From the NCBI GenBank assembly GCA_030679145.1, contig JAUXTU010000015.1, positions 1 through 64,000 of the forward strand: a DNA stretch of 64,000 nucleotides, given 5' to 3'. The translations under genes were made by a program, and so were the position numbers. The stretch comes from Bacteroidota bacterium (GTDB lineage: Bacteria; Bacteroidota; Ignavibacteria; UBA10030; UBA8401). Positions 1 to 9,045 of this stretch are shown piece after piece (within the stretch, counting starts at the first letter, position 1; each line of letters begins with the position of its first letter). The notes beneath the pieces are model-generated. The model did no database searches. It had not been told where the DNA came from and worked only from the letters and a program-made list of their open reading frames with translations.

Positions 1-1061
1 GGGCATAATAGTCATTTAGTGTTGCTATTTTTGCCAGGTACAAAATAAAAATACCATTTAAAATAAGCATCGCGATGATGTAGAGCGAGTCCGCGATGGT
101 GACGATAATGTTCTTTGAGACGACTAAAATAACTTTCAAGCGAATTGGTAGAACTTGGTATATTCGTGTTGGAAATAAAATGAAATAGATCCGGTAATGC
201 TTTCAGTAACATACTGCGAGCACGAAGTAAATCATTGAACACCCAACCACGAACCGTGGATTGATCTATTGCATCACCAAAACGATTTTCCCAAGCAAGA
301 ACATCAGCAATGAACCGACGAACTTGAGCAGATGTTTTCACTGTGCAGATGCGAAGAAATATCTCTCGTAAATGTTTTGCATCAGTTCGTTTTGGATTTC
401 GACGGCACCAACTTAATCCTTGACGTTGAACATGCACGATACAGCGCTGAAGTATTATCGAAGGCCATATCAAATGTAAATACTTGATTTGCTGAGGGTT
501 TCCATCAACAGTGACACTTTTTGGAGATAACCCAGCAGCAGAAAGAGATTGATATACTATTGATAATGCGTGTGCACCTTCTGGAACGTCGTAAGCTCCA
601 TACACCAGTTGTTTGGTATGAGCATTCATCACAGCATAAATTCCTGTGCGGTATTCCAAGAATGTTCCATCACAAATAAGATATTGAACTGTCGAAAGAG
701 AATACTTACACTGTGGTGGATGGTGTAACCAATACCAGATACAACGGTTCAACGTTGTTTGACTTAGTTTACTGATGTTCGAAAGTTGACGGACACTGTA
801 TCCTTCGATGATCCATTGTTTGAACCAATGAAAATGATTTGTTGACGACTTCCGCCATAGAAACGTATGATGACATTGTAAGCAATACCATCGTTGTCGA
901 TTTTGTGTAGTTCGTCCATATCGTTTGACATCTGATGAACTACATCGAGCACAATGTTTTTTTCGTCACGATTCTACACCTTGTTGGAGTTTTCTACCAA
1001 TAACGCTATTTCAAAGAACAACTTACAGTGATTTTAGCAACACTTTTTGACTATTATGCCC
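1..1061 (-). mobile_element. Complete insertion sequence, IS256-variant (Zn-binding) type
   Basis: A 1061-bp element bounded by 26-bp terminal inverted repeats at 1-26 and 1036-1061. Each begins GGGCATAATAGTCA and ends AGTGTTGCT, and they differ only in a central TTT versus AAA. A single transposase reading frame on the minus strand fills the element. The left end coincides with the first base of the window, so the left flank and any target-site duplication cannot be seen; the right flank begins GGAATGAC. Family assignment rests on the transposase, not on a database match. Confidence 0.85.
12..969 (-). CDS. IS256-family transposase, variant Zn-binding type (apparent frameshift near start)
   Basis: DDE transposase of the MULE/IS256-variant group. 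The frame carries an N-terminal zinc ribbon with CARC and CLQC pairs, an HTH-like stretch, LICDGTF and VTVDGNP (candidate catalytic Asp residues), an RCIVHVQRQGL block, and TNSLESYF (candidate Glu) near the C-terminus. The frame is open from about 975 to 12, but there is no ATG, GTG or TTG in frame before a TTG at 752, which would delete the zinc finger. A GTG at 969-967, with AAGGTG upstream, starts a frame reading MTKK and then falls out of phase at an A7 run (T7 on plus, 957-963). Removing one A joins it to the zinc finger. This could be homopolymer error, decay or slippage. Activity is uncertain. Confidence 0.8.
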
Positions 1062-1173
1062 GGAATGACATTGATGTGAGGTTTTTCAGATGTCTCGGTT
1101 AAGAAATATTTTTTTAGAGAATACTTTTACTTAATCTACGCTATGATTGGTCAAAGTGCAATGCAGCAGAAAC

Positions 1174-1302
1174 GGAGGCAGCGTCTTAATTTGAAAATTA
1201 AAAGTATCGTCATGCTGACGAATGTCAGCATCTTTCACAATGTTATTAGATGCCGAAACAAGTTCGGCATGACGTAATATTTTAAATTAAGACACTACCT
1301 GC
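1174..1302. repeat. MITE-like long imperfect palindrome containing two hairpins
   Basis: The outer arms (1174-1192 and 1284-1302) are inverted copies sharing GTCTTAATTT at the core, with three differences, two of them transitions. Inside lie two small hairpins, ATGCTGAC/GTCAGCAT and ATGCCGAA/TTCGGCAT, bounded by CGTCATG (1208) and CATGACG (ending 1274). There is no coding potential. The structure fits a miniature inverted-repeat element or REP doublet. It occupies most of the gap between the insertion sequence and the gene ending at 1343. Confidence 0.65.
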
Positions 1303-1342
1303 ATAAGGGTTGTTTGCAGCGGTGATGTTACGAGCGATTATC

Positions 1343-2305
1343 TTACAGGGTGATTACAACGTTTCCTATCTTTTGTGCTGTTTCAACATATTTAACAGCT
1401 TCAATAATTTGTTCAATAGGATATGTTCGATCGACAACCGCTTTGTAATGTCCGGCCTCAATCAGTTCTTTGAAAAGAAGAATATCTTCTTTGCTCTCTT
1501 TTGGAATTGGAAACTTCACTTTTTTACCACCGATGATTGGTGTTAGCAGAGCTAAAAAAATATTCTGCGATAAATAACCAAGATCTGTTGAAAAATAAAT
1601 CCCATTTGGTTTTAACAATTTCTTACATCGAAAAAAAGAACTTTTGCCCACCGCATCAATAACAGCATCGTACAATTGTCCGTTGCTCGTAAAATCTTCT
1701 TTTGTGTAATCGATGACGGCATCGGCACCGAGAGATTTCACTAATTCAAAATTCACGGTGTTGCAGACGGCTGTAATTGTTGCACCATAATGTTTTGCAA
1801 GCTGCACACAGGCAGAGCCAATAGATCCGGTGGCACCATTGATGAGGATATTTGGTGAATTCTTAAAATCCATTTTACGAATCAGGTTCATTGCAAGAAA
1901 AAGTCCGTCACAAACGGCGGCAGCCTCTTCGTAAGACATATTTGCCGGTTTTATTGTGATCGACGATTCTTCGGGCAGACAAATGTATTCCGCATGTGCT
2001 CCAAAATTGTTTGTGCTTAATCCAAAAACTTTGTCGCCTGGTTTAAATGTTTTAACATTATTTCCTACTGCTTCAATTTCTCCGGCGAGTTCACTTCCCA
2101 ATATTGTTTTTTTGGGTTTAAAGAGTCCATTGATTAATCGAATGATAACAGGATACTCGGGTTTACGAAAACCGCAGTCATTTCTATTGACGGTTGTCGC
2201 ATGTATTTTTATAAGGACTTCGTTGTTCTTGAGCGTGGGCTTCGGTACTTCTTTGAGTTGAAGAACTTCCGGTGGTCCATATTCTGTGTAGACAATTGCT
2301 TTCAT
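1343..2305 (-). CDS. NAD(P)-dependent medium-chain dehydrogenase/reductase (quinone oxidoreductase-like)
   Basis: 320-residue cytoplasmic oxidoreductase of the MDR superfamily. The N-terminal GroES-like domain starts MKAIVYTEYGPPEVL and contains GSELAGEIEAVG. The nucleotide-binding Rossmann domain carries NGATGSIGSACVQLAKHYGA around residues 135-155, and LGADAVIDY follows. No structural-zinc cysteine cluster is visible, which favours the zinc-free quinone-oxidoreductase branch. A longer reading frame reaches 2389 but overlaps the upstream gene, and the family motif starts at the ATG at 2305. It lies 40 bp downstream of a DUF4386 gene in the same direction, so the two are probably co-transcribed. 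The substrate cannot be told from sequence. Confidence 0.85.
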   Translation of the reverse strand: MKAIVYTEYGPPEVLQLKEVPKPTLKNNEVLIKIHATTVNRNDCGFRKPEYPVIIRLINGLFKPKKTILGSELAGEIEAVGNNVKTFKPGDKVFGLSTNNFGAHAEYICLPEESSITIKPANMSYEEAAAVCDGLFLAMNLIRKMDFKNSPNILINGATGSIGSACVQLAKHYGATITAVCNTVNFELVKSLGADAVIDYTKEDFTSNGQLYDAVIDAVGKSSFFRCKKLLKPNGIYFSTDLGYLSQNIFLALLTPIIGGKKVKFPIPKESKEDILLFKELIEAGHYKAVVDRTYPIEQIIEAVKYVETAQKIGNVVITL

Positions 2306-2345
2306 ATGCGTTTCCAAATAAAATTTAGGAACGGGATGAATTGAC

Positions 2346-3053
2346 TTACGCTTGATAGCGCGCGCTATCCACTGACTGCTCCTTCGCACCCATAATTAAA
2401 AGCCACAACATAAACGCAACCTCTCCGATTTCTGCAGGCAAGGCGAATACGTTGTTAAGGACCGTATCTTTATATTGAGGTAACATTATACCCGTAAAGC
2501 TCAAGACCACATAAAAAATGCCGGTGATGATCAGCCAAACACCCAAAAAACGGGGAAGGAAATTTGACTTGTAGACAAGAATGGCTAAAGGGAAGAGCCA
2601 CAGTCCCCAAAATGCTTCTAATATTAAAACTCCGTAATCGTTAATTTTAAGAAAGAACATAGCCAAATCTTGTCTCTGAGTAAGTTCAAACGTTTTCAAT
2701 ATTTCGCCTTTAAAAATCATGAGCGAAGTAATATTGAATGCTTCCATAAAAATAACGGCGGGAATTTGTACGATCACCAATGCAACCAAAAGTTTAGCCA
2801 GACGCTCGTTTACCTGTTTGAACAATCGGTACAGAGCCAATGCCAAAAACACCCAAATGGTGTTGCTGATAATATCATTAATGATACTCGTTCGAAATAA
2901 AAATTCATTGGATAGGATATTTTGGGCTGTTGTAACGGCATCACCCTTCATATTAATTTGTGATGGTATATAAATTAATCCATAGATGCCTGTTATTATC
3001 AAAACAAGATACAGCAGACCGGTAAGCCTTGCGCTCTTCTTCATTGAGTTCAT
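2346..3053 (-). CDS. DUF4386 family membrane protein
   Basis: 235-residue inner-membrane protein of unknown function, recognisable as DUF4386 by its overall layout. There are about six hydrophobic segments (near residues 10-28, 60-80, 85-105, 140-160, 165-190 and 210-228), with RLTGLLYLVLIITGIYG at the start and a LPRFLGVWLIITG segment before the fifth helix. Members usually sit in small operons with oxidoreductases or regulators, as here with the MDR gene downstream. A second ATG at 3044 (MKKSARL) is an equally plausible start. No catalytic motif is visible. Confidence 0.75.
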   Translation of the reverse strand: MNSMKKSARLTGLLYLVLIITGIYGLIYIPSQINMKGDAVTTAQNILSNEFLFRTSIINDIISNTIWVFLALALYRLFKQVNERLAKLLVALVIVQIPAVIFMEAFNITSLMIFKGEILKTFELTQRQDLAMFFLKINDYGVLILEAFWGLWLFPLAILVYKSNFLPRFLGVWLIITGIFYVVLSFTGIMLPQYKDTVLNNVFALPAEIGEVAFMLWLLIMGAKEQSVDSARYQA

Positions 3054-3277
3054 GTTTTTTCTCCTATAGTTTGTCTGGCTTCCATCTACGCAATATTCTC
3101 TGATTATGTTCCACTAGATGTGCCGCAAAAACGCTTTTAACCATGAATCTTTGCCTGGCTTAATCTACAGTATCATTGACCAAAGTTCAATATAGCCGTT
3201 TTTTTCCCGCATCATTTCTCCGTATATTTACTCTGCAATCAGTTATTTTCCTCTTATGTATTACCTCGCATACTACT

Positions 3278-4936
3278 ATGAATTATTTTATTGAACTGCT
3301 CGCCGCCAATCAGTTATTAGTATTGTTTTTGGTTATTGGTCTTGGATATTTGATCGGCAATATAAAAATATTTGGTTTCAATCTTGGTATCACCGCTGTT
3401 CTCTTTGTCGGAATGGCGCTCGGCGCACTTGATCCGAGGCTTGCTCTTCCCGATCATATCTATATTCTCGGTTTGGTGTTGTTTGTCTACTCCATTGGAT
3501 TACATGCCGGTCCGAATTTTTTTGCATCGTTCAACAAGCACGGATTAAAATCGAATGTTTTTGCACTGCTTGTCATTTTCTCCAGTGCTCTTGTTGCCGT
3601 TCTTATTTCCACATTTTCCGATATGCCCGCTTCGATCATTTCCGGCATCTATTGCGGCGCGCTGACGAATGCTCCTGCGCTTGCCGCTTCGATTGAAACC
3701 GTAAAATCACTTTCTGCAGGAATGCCTGCGGCAACGCGCGACGCTCTCGCAAATAATTTTGTTGTTACATTCGGGCTTACCTATCCGTTCGGCGTTCTCG
3801 GATTGGTTCTGTTCTTTTACCTATTCATTAAACTGTTTAAGGTTGATCTTGCGCAGGAAGAAAAAGATCGAATCAGCCAATCGGAATCTACCGATATCAT
3901 GAGCAGAACGTTTCGCATTACCAATCCGGCGGTGATCGGTAAAACGGTTGAAGAGTTGATGCACACCCTTGTCAAAACAGGATTCGTTCTCAGCAGGATA
4001 AAAAAAGGGAACAACATTGTTGTGGTCGCGCCCAATATTGTACTCTCCGCGGATGATGAAATTGTTGTTGTTGGAACAGAATCGTCTCTGGCACGCGCCA
4101 CAATGCTGTTCGGCGAAAAACTTTCACAGCATCTTACAACGGAAAATGACGGGATCGAATATAGAAGAATATTTGTGTCGAGTCATAACGTTGCAGGAAA
4201 AAAAATATTTCAACTGAATTTGGAAAAAGATTTTGGCGCTACCATCACGCGCGTCCGGCGCGGAGATATTGATCTGGTTCCCTCGCCCGATATGATCCTT
4301 GAACTTGGTGACCGCGTGCGCGTTGTGACCAGGAAAGAAAATCTGGACACCGTGACAAAATTTTTCGGCGATTCGATCAAAGGAATTTCGGAAACGGATT
4401 TTCTTTCCCTTTCCTTTGGAATTGTGATCGGAGTCTTTGTCGGGATGTTTCCGATTCCGCTTCCCAACGGAACATCATTCAAATTAGGATTTGCCGGAGG
4501 CCCGCTTGTGGTGGCGTTGCTTCTTGGCAGATTGCAGCGAACAGGTTCGATCATTTGGACGCTCCCTTTCAGCGCAAATATGGTTCTCCGACAGATCGGT
4601 TTGATATTTTTTCTTGCGGGTATCGGCACGAAAGCCGGTTTCGGATTTGGAAGTACGTTCCAATCAGGAGGATTTACCTATATCATCGCCGGAGCAGTGA
4701 TCACCAGTTTTGCTGCAATCACAACGATCGTGATCGGATATAAGTTTTTAAAGATTCCAATGACAGCGTTGATGGGAATAGTCAGTGCAATTTCTACACA
4801 GCCCGCGGCGCTTGCGTATGCAAATCAGCAGGCGCAAAACGAACAGCCGAACTTATTCTATACAAGCGTTTATCCTGCATCTACTGTAGCAAAAATAATT
4901 TTAGCACAGATATTGGTAACAGCGCTGTGGAGATAA
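3278..4936 (+). CDS. AspT/YidE-type transporter (aspartate:alanine exchanger family)
   Basis: 552-residue inner-membrane transporter with the layout of the AAE family. An N-terminal block of about five membrane helices (residues 1-180) and a matching C-terminal block (about 375-552) flank two cytoplasmic TrkA-C/RCK-like domains (about 205-365). The domain pair shows repeated patterns such as DDEIVVVGTESSL and LGDRVRVVTRKENL. The duplicated helix blocks carry LGLVLFVYSIGLHAGP and LIFFLAGIGTKAGFG, the family signature. The frame extends upstream to a TTG at 3176, but ATG 3278 gives the normal N-terminus. No clear ribosome binding site is seen. Amino-acid or dicarboxylate exchange is likely; the substrate is unknown. 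Confidence 0.85.
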   Translation: MNYFIELLAANQLLVLFLVIGLGYLIGNIKIFGFNLGITAVLFVGMALGALDPRLALPDHIYILGLVLFVYSIGLHAGPNFFASFNKHGLKSNVFALLVIFSSALVAVLISTFSDMPASIISGIYCGALTNAPALAASIETVKSLSAGMPAATRDALANNFVVTFGLTYPFGVLGLVLFFYLFIKLFKVDLAQEEKDRISQSESTDIMSRTFRITNPAVIGKTVEELMHTLVKTGFVLSRIKKGNNIVVVAPNIVLSADDEIVVVGTESSLARATMLFGEKLSQHLTTENDGIEYRRIFVSSHNVAGKKIFQLNLEKDFGATITRVRRGDIDLVPSPDMILELGDRVRVVTRKENLDTVTKFFGDSIKGISETDFLSLSFGIVIGVFVGMFPIPLPNGTSFKLGFAGGPLVVALLLGRLQRTGSIIWTLPFSANMVLRQIGLIFFLAGIGTKAGFGFGSTFQSGGFTYIIAGAVITSFAAITTIVIGYKFLKIPMTALMGIVSAISTQPAALAYANQQAQNEQPNLFYTSVYPASTVAKIILAQILVTALWR

Positions 4937-4952
4937 ACAAAACCAGAGTAGT

Positions 4953-5038
4953 GTCATTCCCGCGTGCTCTTAGCGGGAATCCACGGTTTTAGTTTAGATT
5001 CAATAAATAGATTCCCGATAAAAACGTTCGGGAATGAC
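4953..5038. repeat. REP-like doublet, GTCATTCC ... GGAATGAC
   Basis: Two hairpins, ATTCCCGC/GCGGGAAT and ATTCCCGA/TCGGGAAT, are enclosed by inverted GTCATTCC and GGAATGAC ends. It lies just after the transporter stop codon, so it may also act as a transcript 3' end. The same outer logic (GTCAT ... ATGAC) recurs elsewhere in the window. Confidence 0.7.
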
Positions 5039-5096
5039 GTAAGTTTTGTTTTGTGATAAGAAGATGCTTCGACGCAATGTCCCGCAATACGCGATC

Positions 5097-5144
5097 AACC
5101 TTGACAAGGTTTAGTTCATTTAGTTGTGTAACCTTGTCAAGGTT
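5097..5144. repeat. Pair of AACCTTG-CAAGGTT palindromes
   Basis: AACCTTGACAAGGTT (5097-5111) and AACCTTGTCAAGGTT (5130-5144), each nearly self-complementary, can also pair with each other over an 18-nt loop. The same short palindrome type occurs at 28829, 46150, 46168 and, diverged, 59798. Confidence 0.65.
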
Positions 5145-5287
5145 ATACAATATTTCAAAATTCTCAGTTTGTGCTAAACATTTGGTTATGTATATTGTCA
5201 ACAAAAGACCATCATCAATAATTATTTAATTTGACACAATGAATGGAATGATGAAAATATCGTTAGAAAATATTGTAAAAATAGTTG

Positions 5288-5397
5288 GTCATTGCGAGGC
5301 GTTTTTAGCCGAAGCAATCTTTCTTAATGTCCGAAAAACGAGATCGCCACGTCGCTTCCGCCTAAAAGATGGCGGACAAGTCGCTCCTCGTAATGAC
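5288..5397. repeat. REP-type element, GTCATTGCGAGG ... CCTCGTAATGAC
   Basis: Inverted ends GTCATTGCGAGG and CCTCGTAATGAC enclose internal complementary segments. Conceptual translation gives the familiar HCEAFLAEAI...VAPRND pattern typical of such dispersed elements when they fall in open frames. It lies upstream of the likely real start at 5416. Confidence 0.7.
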
Positions 5398-5415
5398 AAA
5401 AATTTAATTTTTCAG

Positions 5416-6669
5416 ATGCTTTTCTTTTTTTGTCTGTTCTCCTGCACCGCATTTTCTCAAAACGCATGGGAAGTGTATCAACAGTCGCTAGAGAAACTTT
5501 CGGAAAAAGATACGGCTGCATTTTTACAGTTTGCACAACAAGCGCATGCCCTTGCTCCAAAGCATCCGGACATCATGGTAAATCTTGCAAAAGCATTTGC
5601 CATGACAGGAAAAAAGATAAAAAGTATCGAATTGCTTGATGATATTTCCATCATTGGTGTTGATTATAATGTAGAGAACGACGGCGGTTTCATGAATATT
5701 TGGAGGCATTCTCTCCTTAAAGAAATCACGGCACGCGTAAAAAGAAACAGAGAAATTATTTCAAGCGATCTGGCGTACTCTCTCAATGAAAAGGATCTTA
5801 TTCCCGAAGGAATAACATATGATCCACGGCAGCAGCGGCTCTATCTTAGCAGTGTCTATAAACGGAAGATCGTTTTTATTAATTCAGACGGAACATTCGG
5901 AGATTTTTTTACAGAGGCGCAAGAGGGATTATACAGCACTTTTGGAATGAAAGTTGACGCGGCTCAAAATCAACTATGGGTGGTTGGCATACTTAATCAT
6001 CCCAAAGCGCGTTTAGGAAATAAAGGAGAGTCAACAAAAGCAGCAGTGTTCCAATATAATCTTGAAACAAAAAAGCTTATTCATCAATATTTAATGAATG
6101 ATACGCTTCAACATATGTTCAATGATCTTGTGATCGTAGGCGGAAATGTATTTGTTACCGATACAAAACAATCTGCAGTGTATAAGATCGTTCCGTCAAA
6201 ACAAACAATAGAGCCGTGGTTTCAAAACAATGATTCTTTTCATCCGAACGGAATTGCTGTTTCACAGGATCAACGATATCTTTTTGTTGCGCACTGGAGC
6301 GGAATTACGCGGATCTCTCTTGCCGATACCCAGCACATTCAGCTGCAAACAAAATTGAACACGACGCTTTCCGGTATCGATGGTTTGTATTTTTACAATA
6401 ATAATTTAATTGCCATCCAAAACAAAGTTGGTCAGCAGTCACGAGTGATGCGGTTTGACTTGAACAAAGAGTTGAACAGCGTTGTTCGATCGACAATTCT
6501 GGAATCAGGAAACCCTTTGTTCAATGTGCCGACAACCGGAGTGGTCGTCAACGATGAGTTGTATTTTATTGCAAACAGCCAGCTGCGAAGTTTCAACAGT
6601 GATTGGACGATCTATTCTGACGATAAATTACAGCCACCAATTATTCTTAAACTTCCGTTGAGTAATTGA
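5416..6669 (+). CDS. Exported TPR-like/beta-propeller (SMP-30-like) protein
   Basis: 417-residue protein with a signal peptide (MLFFFCLFSCTAFSQ) and mature start NAWEVYQQ. Residues 20-75 look like one or two TPR helices (AQQAHALAPKHPDIMVNLAKAFAMTGK). From about residue 130 it is all beta, with propeller-type repeats (EGITYDPRQQRLYLSSVYKRKI, HPNGIAVSQDQRYLFVAHWSG, DGLYFYNNNLIAIQN) resembling SMP-30/gluconolactonase-like folds. The frame runs upstream to ATG 5239, but that extension is a translated REP-type repeat, so ATG 5416 is preferred. A strong terminator follows. The enzymatic role is unproven; it could be a binding propeller. Confidence 0.7.
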   Translation: MLFFFCLFSCTAFSQNAWEVYQQSLEKLSEKDTAAFLQFAQQAHALAPKHPDIMVNLAKAFAMTGKKIKSIELLDDISIIGVDYNVENDGGFMNIWRHSLLKEITARVKRNREIISSDLAYSLNEKDLIPEGITYDPRQQRLYLSSVYKRKIVFINSDGTFGDFFTEAQEGLYSTFGMKVDAAQNQLWVVGILNHPKARLGNKGESTKAAVFQYNLETKKLIHQYLMNDTLQHMFNDLVIVGGNVFVTDTKQSAVYKIVPSKQTIEPWFQNNDSFHPNGIAVSQDQRYLFVAHWSGITRISLADTQHIQLQTKLNTTLSGIDGLYFYNNNLIAIQNKVGQQSRVMRFDLNKELNSVVRSTILESGNPLFNVPTTGVVVNDELYFIANSQLRSFNSDWTIYSDDKLQPPIILKLPLSN

Positions 6670-6700
6670 TCTTACCACGAAAAGAAAATCTCATATAAAT

Positions 6701-6733
6701 AAAAAGACCCGCACAAAATGCGGGTCTTTTTAT
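6701..6733. terminator. Bidirectional rho-independent terminator
   Basis: The hairpin AAAAGACCCGC / GCGGGTCTTTT with a short AAAAT loop is flanked by A-run and T-run. It sits between the convergent genes ending at 6669 (plus) and 6753 (minus), so it can serve both. Confidence 0.9.
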
Positions 6734-6752
6734 TGTTAGCTACACCGATACA

Positions 6753-8924
6753 TTATTGATTGTCCACAACACTTTCAATTGTTGTCTGTATTGAGGGAGA
6801 GACTTTTCCAAGAAAATCATATCCTGTTGCCGCTTCGACTGCATCAACGCTTACACGGAATGTTTTCCAATCTGCCGTTCTGCTGATCAGCGCATCGCTG
6901 TTTGGCATATCGACAGCAATTACTCGTGTTGATGTAGTAACTCGTCCGAGATCGTTTGTCCCCTCATCGATCACAACAACAATTTTCCATGTGCGGGTAG
7001 GAACATTAACATGTCCCGAATTGATGGTTCCCTGTGAACCGTATCCACCGGAATAGATATAGAGTTCTTTTCCCGCAGTGACAAGCGTTCGCAGATAATT
7101 TTCCATACTCGCCCACGGCCCCTGATTGTTGTTTGGTGCCTGAGGAACCATATTCGTCATTAAAAATGTCGAAGAATTGTCTGCAACAGATGCTGTTCTA
7201 TCCGCGGAGGGACACATATGTCCCCGATCGTATCCACTACCGCTGTAACTTGTAGAACCAACCTGATACCAACCTGCAGGAAGAGTTGCGTCGGCTCTAA
7301 AGTCGTCTTGCCTTGCCGTGCTGCCGATCCACGATGCGTTCAAATGCCACGCAACCCAATTTGCAGTCCCTTTGTCTCGGTGATAGGAAAGAACATATTG
7401 TGCTTTTTCCATTAAATAATTTGTCGGCAAATTAACATTATTTGCAGCGTTGCTCGGGTTTCCGAGAGTTGTATGAACGCTTGTTGATGTTGTTGTATCG
7501 CCTCCTCCCCCTCCGCCATACGTTGAGAGATTAGCTGTTAATGTATAAGCAGTTGTTGTGCTCGAACCAGACGTTGAAAGCACTTCAATGTAATACGTTT
7601 CGTTGGTGGTGGAATTATACGAGATACTTTCTGAAACACCCGTCGCGTTTGCGGAACTTGCAACCGTTGTTCCGACGGAGTTCAATAATACAAGATCGTA
7701 ATTAACTCCAGCGGGAACCGTTAAACCGAGCGCAACGGTTTGTGTTGATGTTGCGCTAAGTGAAAAGAAATCAACATCGCTTGTTGTGCTGACCAATCCT
7801 GTTTGTGTTGCAGGAACCGCAGTGATTGCATTTGCGGACGCCGTTGTATTATTTGGTTCTACTTCTGTCACTGTTGGAGTTGTTGAATAATCAGAGATAT
7901 TAATTTCATCAAAGTTCAATCGAACCGATGTGCTTCCGGTTGTTTTTCTGATCTCAAACCGTATCGTTCCGGCAATGTTAACAGTAAATGTTGCTGTCGA
8001 AAGCGTTGTTGATGTTGTTGTGATCGTAGAACCTGTTTGCGTCCATGACGTTCCACTGTTGGTTGAATACCATAACTGCCATGAACTGTTTGCATCGGTT
8101 CCATATTTCGCATGCTGGATTGTTACGGTGCCGGCACCGGTTGTTCGGTTAAATTTCATTGTCAATTTACCCGTACTCTGAACGCGGGCGCTTTTGGTTG
8201 CAACCTTACGGTCACTCGTGGATGTTCCGAGAAGAGCACTATTGAAATTCCAAACTCCAGAACCAAGCGTAACGTCTGCTGTCGTGTAAGAGGTTTTCGT
8301 TCCGGTTTCAAAAGATTCCCATGCCGTACTTCCTCCACCGCCTCCAGCATAATCATTGATCACAAAATCATCAAAGTTTACCCGTGCTGTTGTGCCGTCT
8401 GTTTTTCGGATCTCAAAACGAATTGTTCCCGTGATATTGACGGTAAAAGAAGCAGAAGATAAAGTTGTTGTGGAAGTTGTGATTGTTGAACCTGTTTGAG
8501 TCCAAGTGCTTCCGCTGTTGGTAGAATACCACAACTGCCATGTCGAATTTGCATCGGTTCCGTATTTTGCATGGTTCACGGTTACAACCCCGGCACCGTC
8601 TGTTCGGTTAAATTTCATTGTGAGCTTGCCGCTATTGCGTGTACGAACACTTTTCGTTCCATTTTTCGGATCACTGGTTGATGTTCCAATCAATGCGTCA
8701 TCCAAACTCCATACACCAGAACCAAGGGTCACGTCTGCTACCGCATATGCAGTTTTTGTTCCCGCTTCAAAATCTTCGGCAACGGTGATCTTTTTCAGTG
8801 AAACATTCTGGTTTGCAATTGATTCTTGCGGAGATGGTGTTACGGGTGTTTCTTGACATGATGGAATGGTGAGAAGAAGAACGGCAGCAATTGTAACCGC
8901 CAAAATACGGAGTGTAACTTTCAT
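6753..8924 (-). CDS. Secreted lipoprotein DNA/RNA non-specific endonuclease, multidomain
   Basis: 723 residues. A lipoprotein signal ends TIPSC (Cys near 23). Two tandem copies of a roughly 140-residue all-beta module follow (about 51-190 and 198-340; each has VTLGSGVW, GKLTMKFNR, HAKYGTDANS and GTIRFEIRKT). Then come a pre-peptidase C-terminal (PPC)-like domain (about 348-467, EVEPNNT...DVDFFSL) and a NucA/NUC1 ββα-Me nuclease domain (about 480-720). The nuclease shows DRGH at 566-569 (catalytic His 569) and the downstream Asn-rich NMVPQAPNNNQGPW metal-binding block. It would degrade extracellular DNA or RNA. A smaller paralog lies immediately upstream on the same strand. The two beta modules are also similar at DNA level, a sign of recent duplication. 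Confidence 0.9.
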   Translation of the reverse strand: MKVTLRILAVTIAAVLLLTIPSCQETPVTPSPQESIANQNVSLKKITVAEDFEAGTKTAYAVADVTLGSGVWSLDDALIGTSTSDPKNGTKSVRTRNSGKLTMKFNRTDGAGVVTVNHAKYGTDANSTWQLWYSTNSGSTWTQTGSTITTSTTTLSSASFTVNITGTIRFEIRKTDGTTARVNFDDFVINDYAGGGGGSTAWESFETGTKTSYTTADVTLGSGVWNFNSALLGTSTSDRKVATKSARVQSTGKLTMKFNRTTGAGTVTIQHAKYGTDANSSWQLWYSTNSGTSWTQTGSTITTTSTTLSTATFTVNIAGTIRFEIRKTTGSTSVRLNFDEINISDYSTTPTVTEVEPNNTTASANAITAVPATQTGLVSTTSDVDFFSLSATSTQTVALGLTVPAGVNYDLVLLNSVGTTVASSANATGVSESISYNSTTNETYYIEVLSTSGSSTTTAYTLTANLSTYGGGGGGDTTTSTSVHTTLGNPSNAANNVNLPTNYLMEKAQYVLSYHRDKGTANWVAWHLNASWIGSTARQDDFRADATLPAGWYQVGSTSYSGSGYDRGHMCPSADRTASVADNSSTFLMTNMVPQAPNNNQGPWASMENYLRTLVTAGKELYIYSGGYGSQGTINSGHVNVPTRTWKIVVVIDEGTNDLGRVTTSTRVIAVDMPNSDALISRTADWKTFRVSVDAVEAATGYDFLGKVSPSIQTTIESVVDNQ

Positions 8925-9045
8925 GCGAACCTCTAATTAGTTGATGAATTTGTTTAAATCACACGTCGCAAATATATGTATTTCAATGCGTTTTGTAAAG
9001 CGTTGGAGGGTTATTTCTTTGTTACCGGATTGTAAAGAAGAATGA

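Larger units (their letters stand above)
4937..5415. other. 479-bp repeat-rich gap with no gene
   Basis: Between the transporter and the likely start of the beta-propeller gene lie a REP doublet (4953-5038), a pair of AACCTTGWCAAGGTT palindromes (5097-5144) and a third REP-type element (5288-5397). The third element is in frame with the downstream gene and produces a spurious N-terminal extension. No independent gene is supported; short frames here encode only repeat sequence. Confidence 0.7.

Noticed and set aside
764-952. 62-residue frame on the minus strand upstream of the transposase
   Set aside because: It is out of frame with the zinc finger encoded by the same DNA; the transposase frame there contains CARC and CLQC and is the real coding frame.
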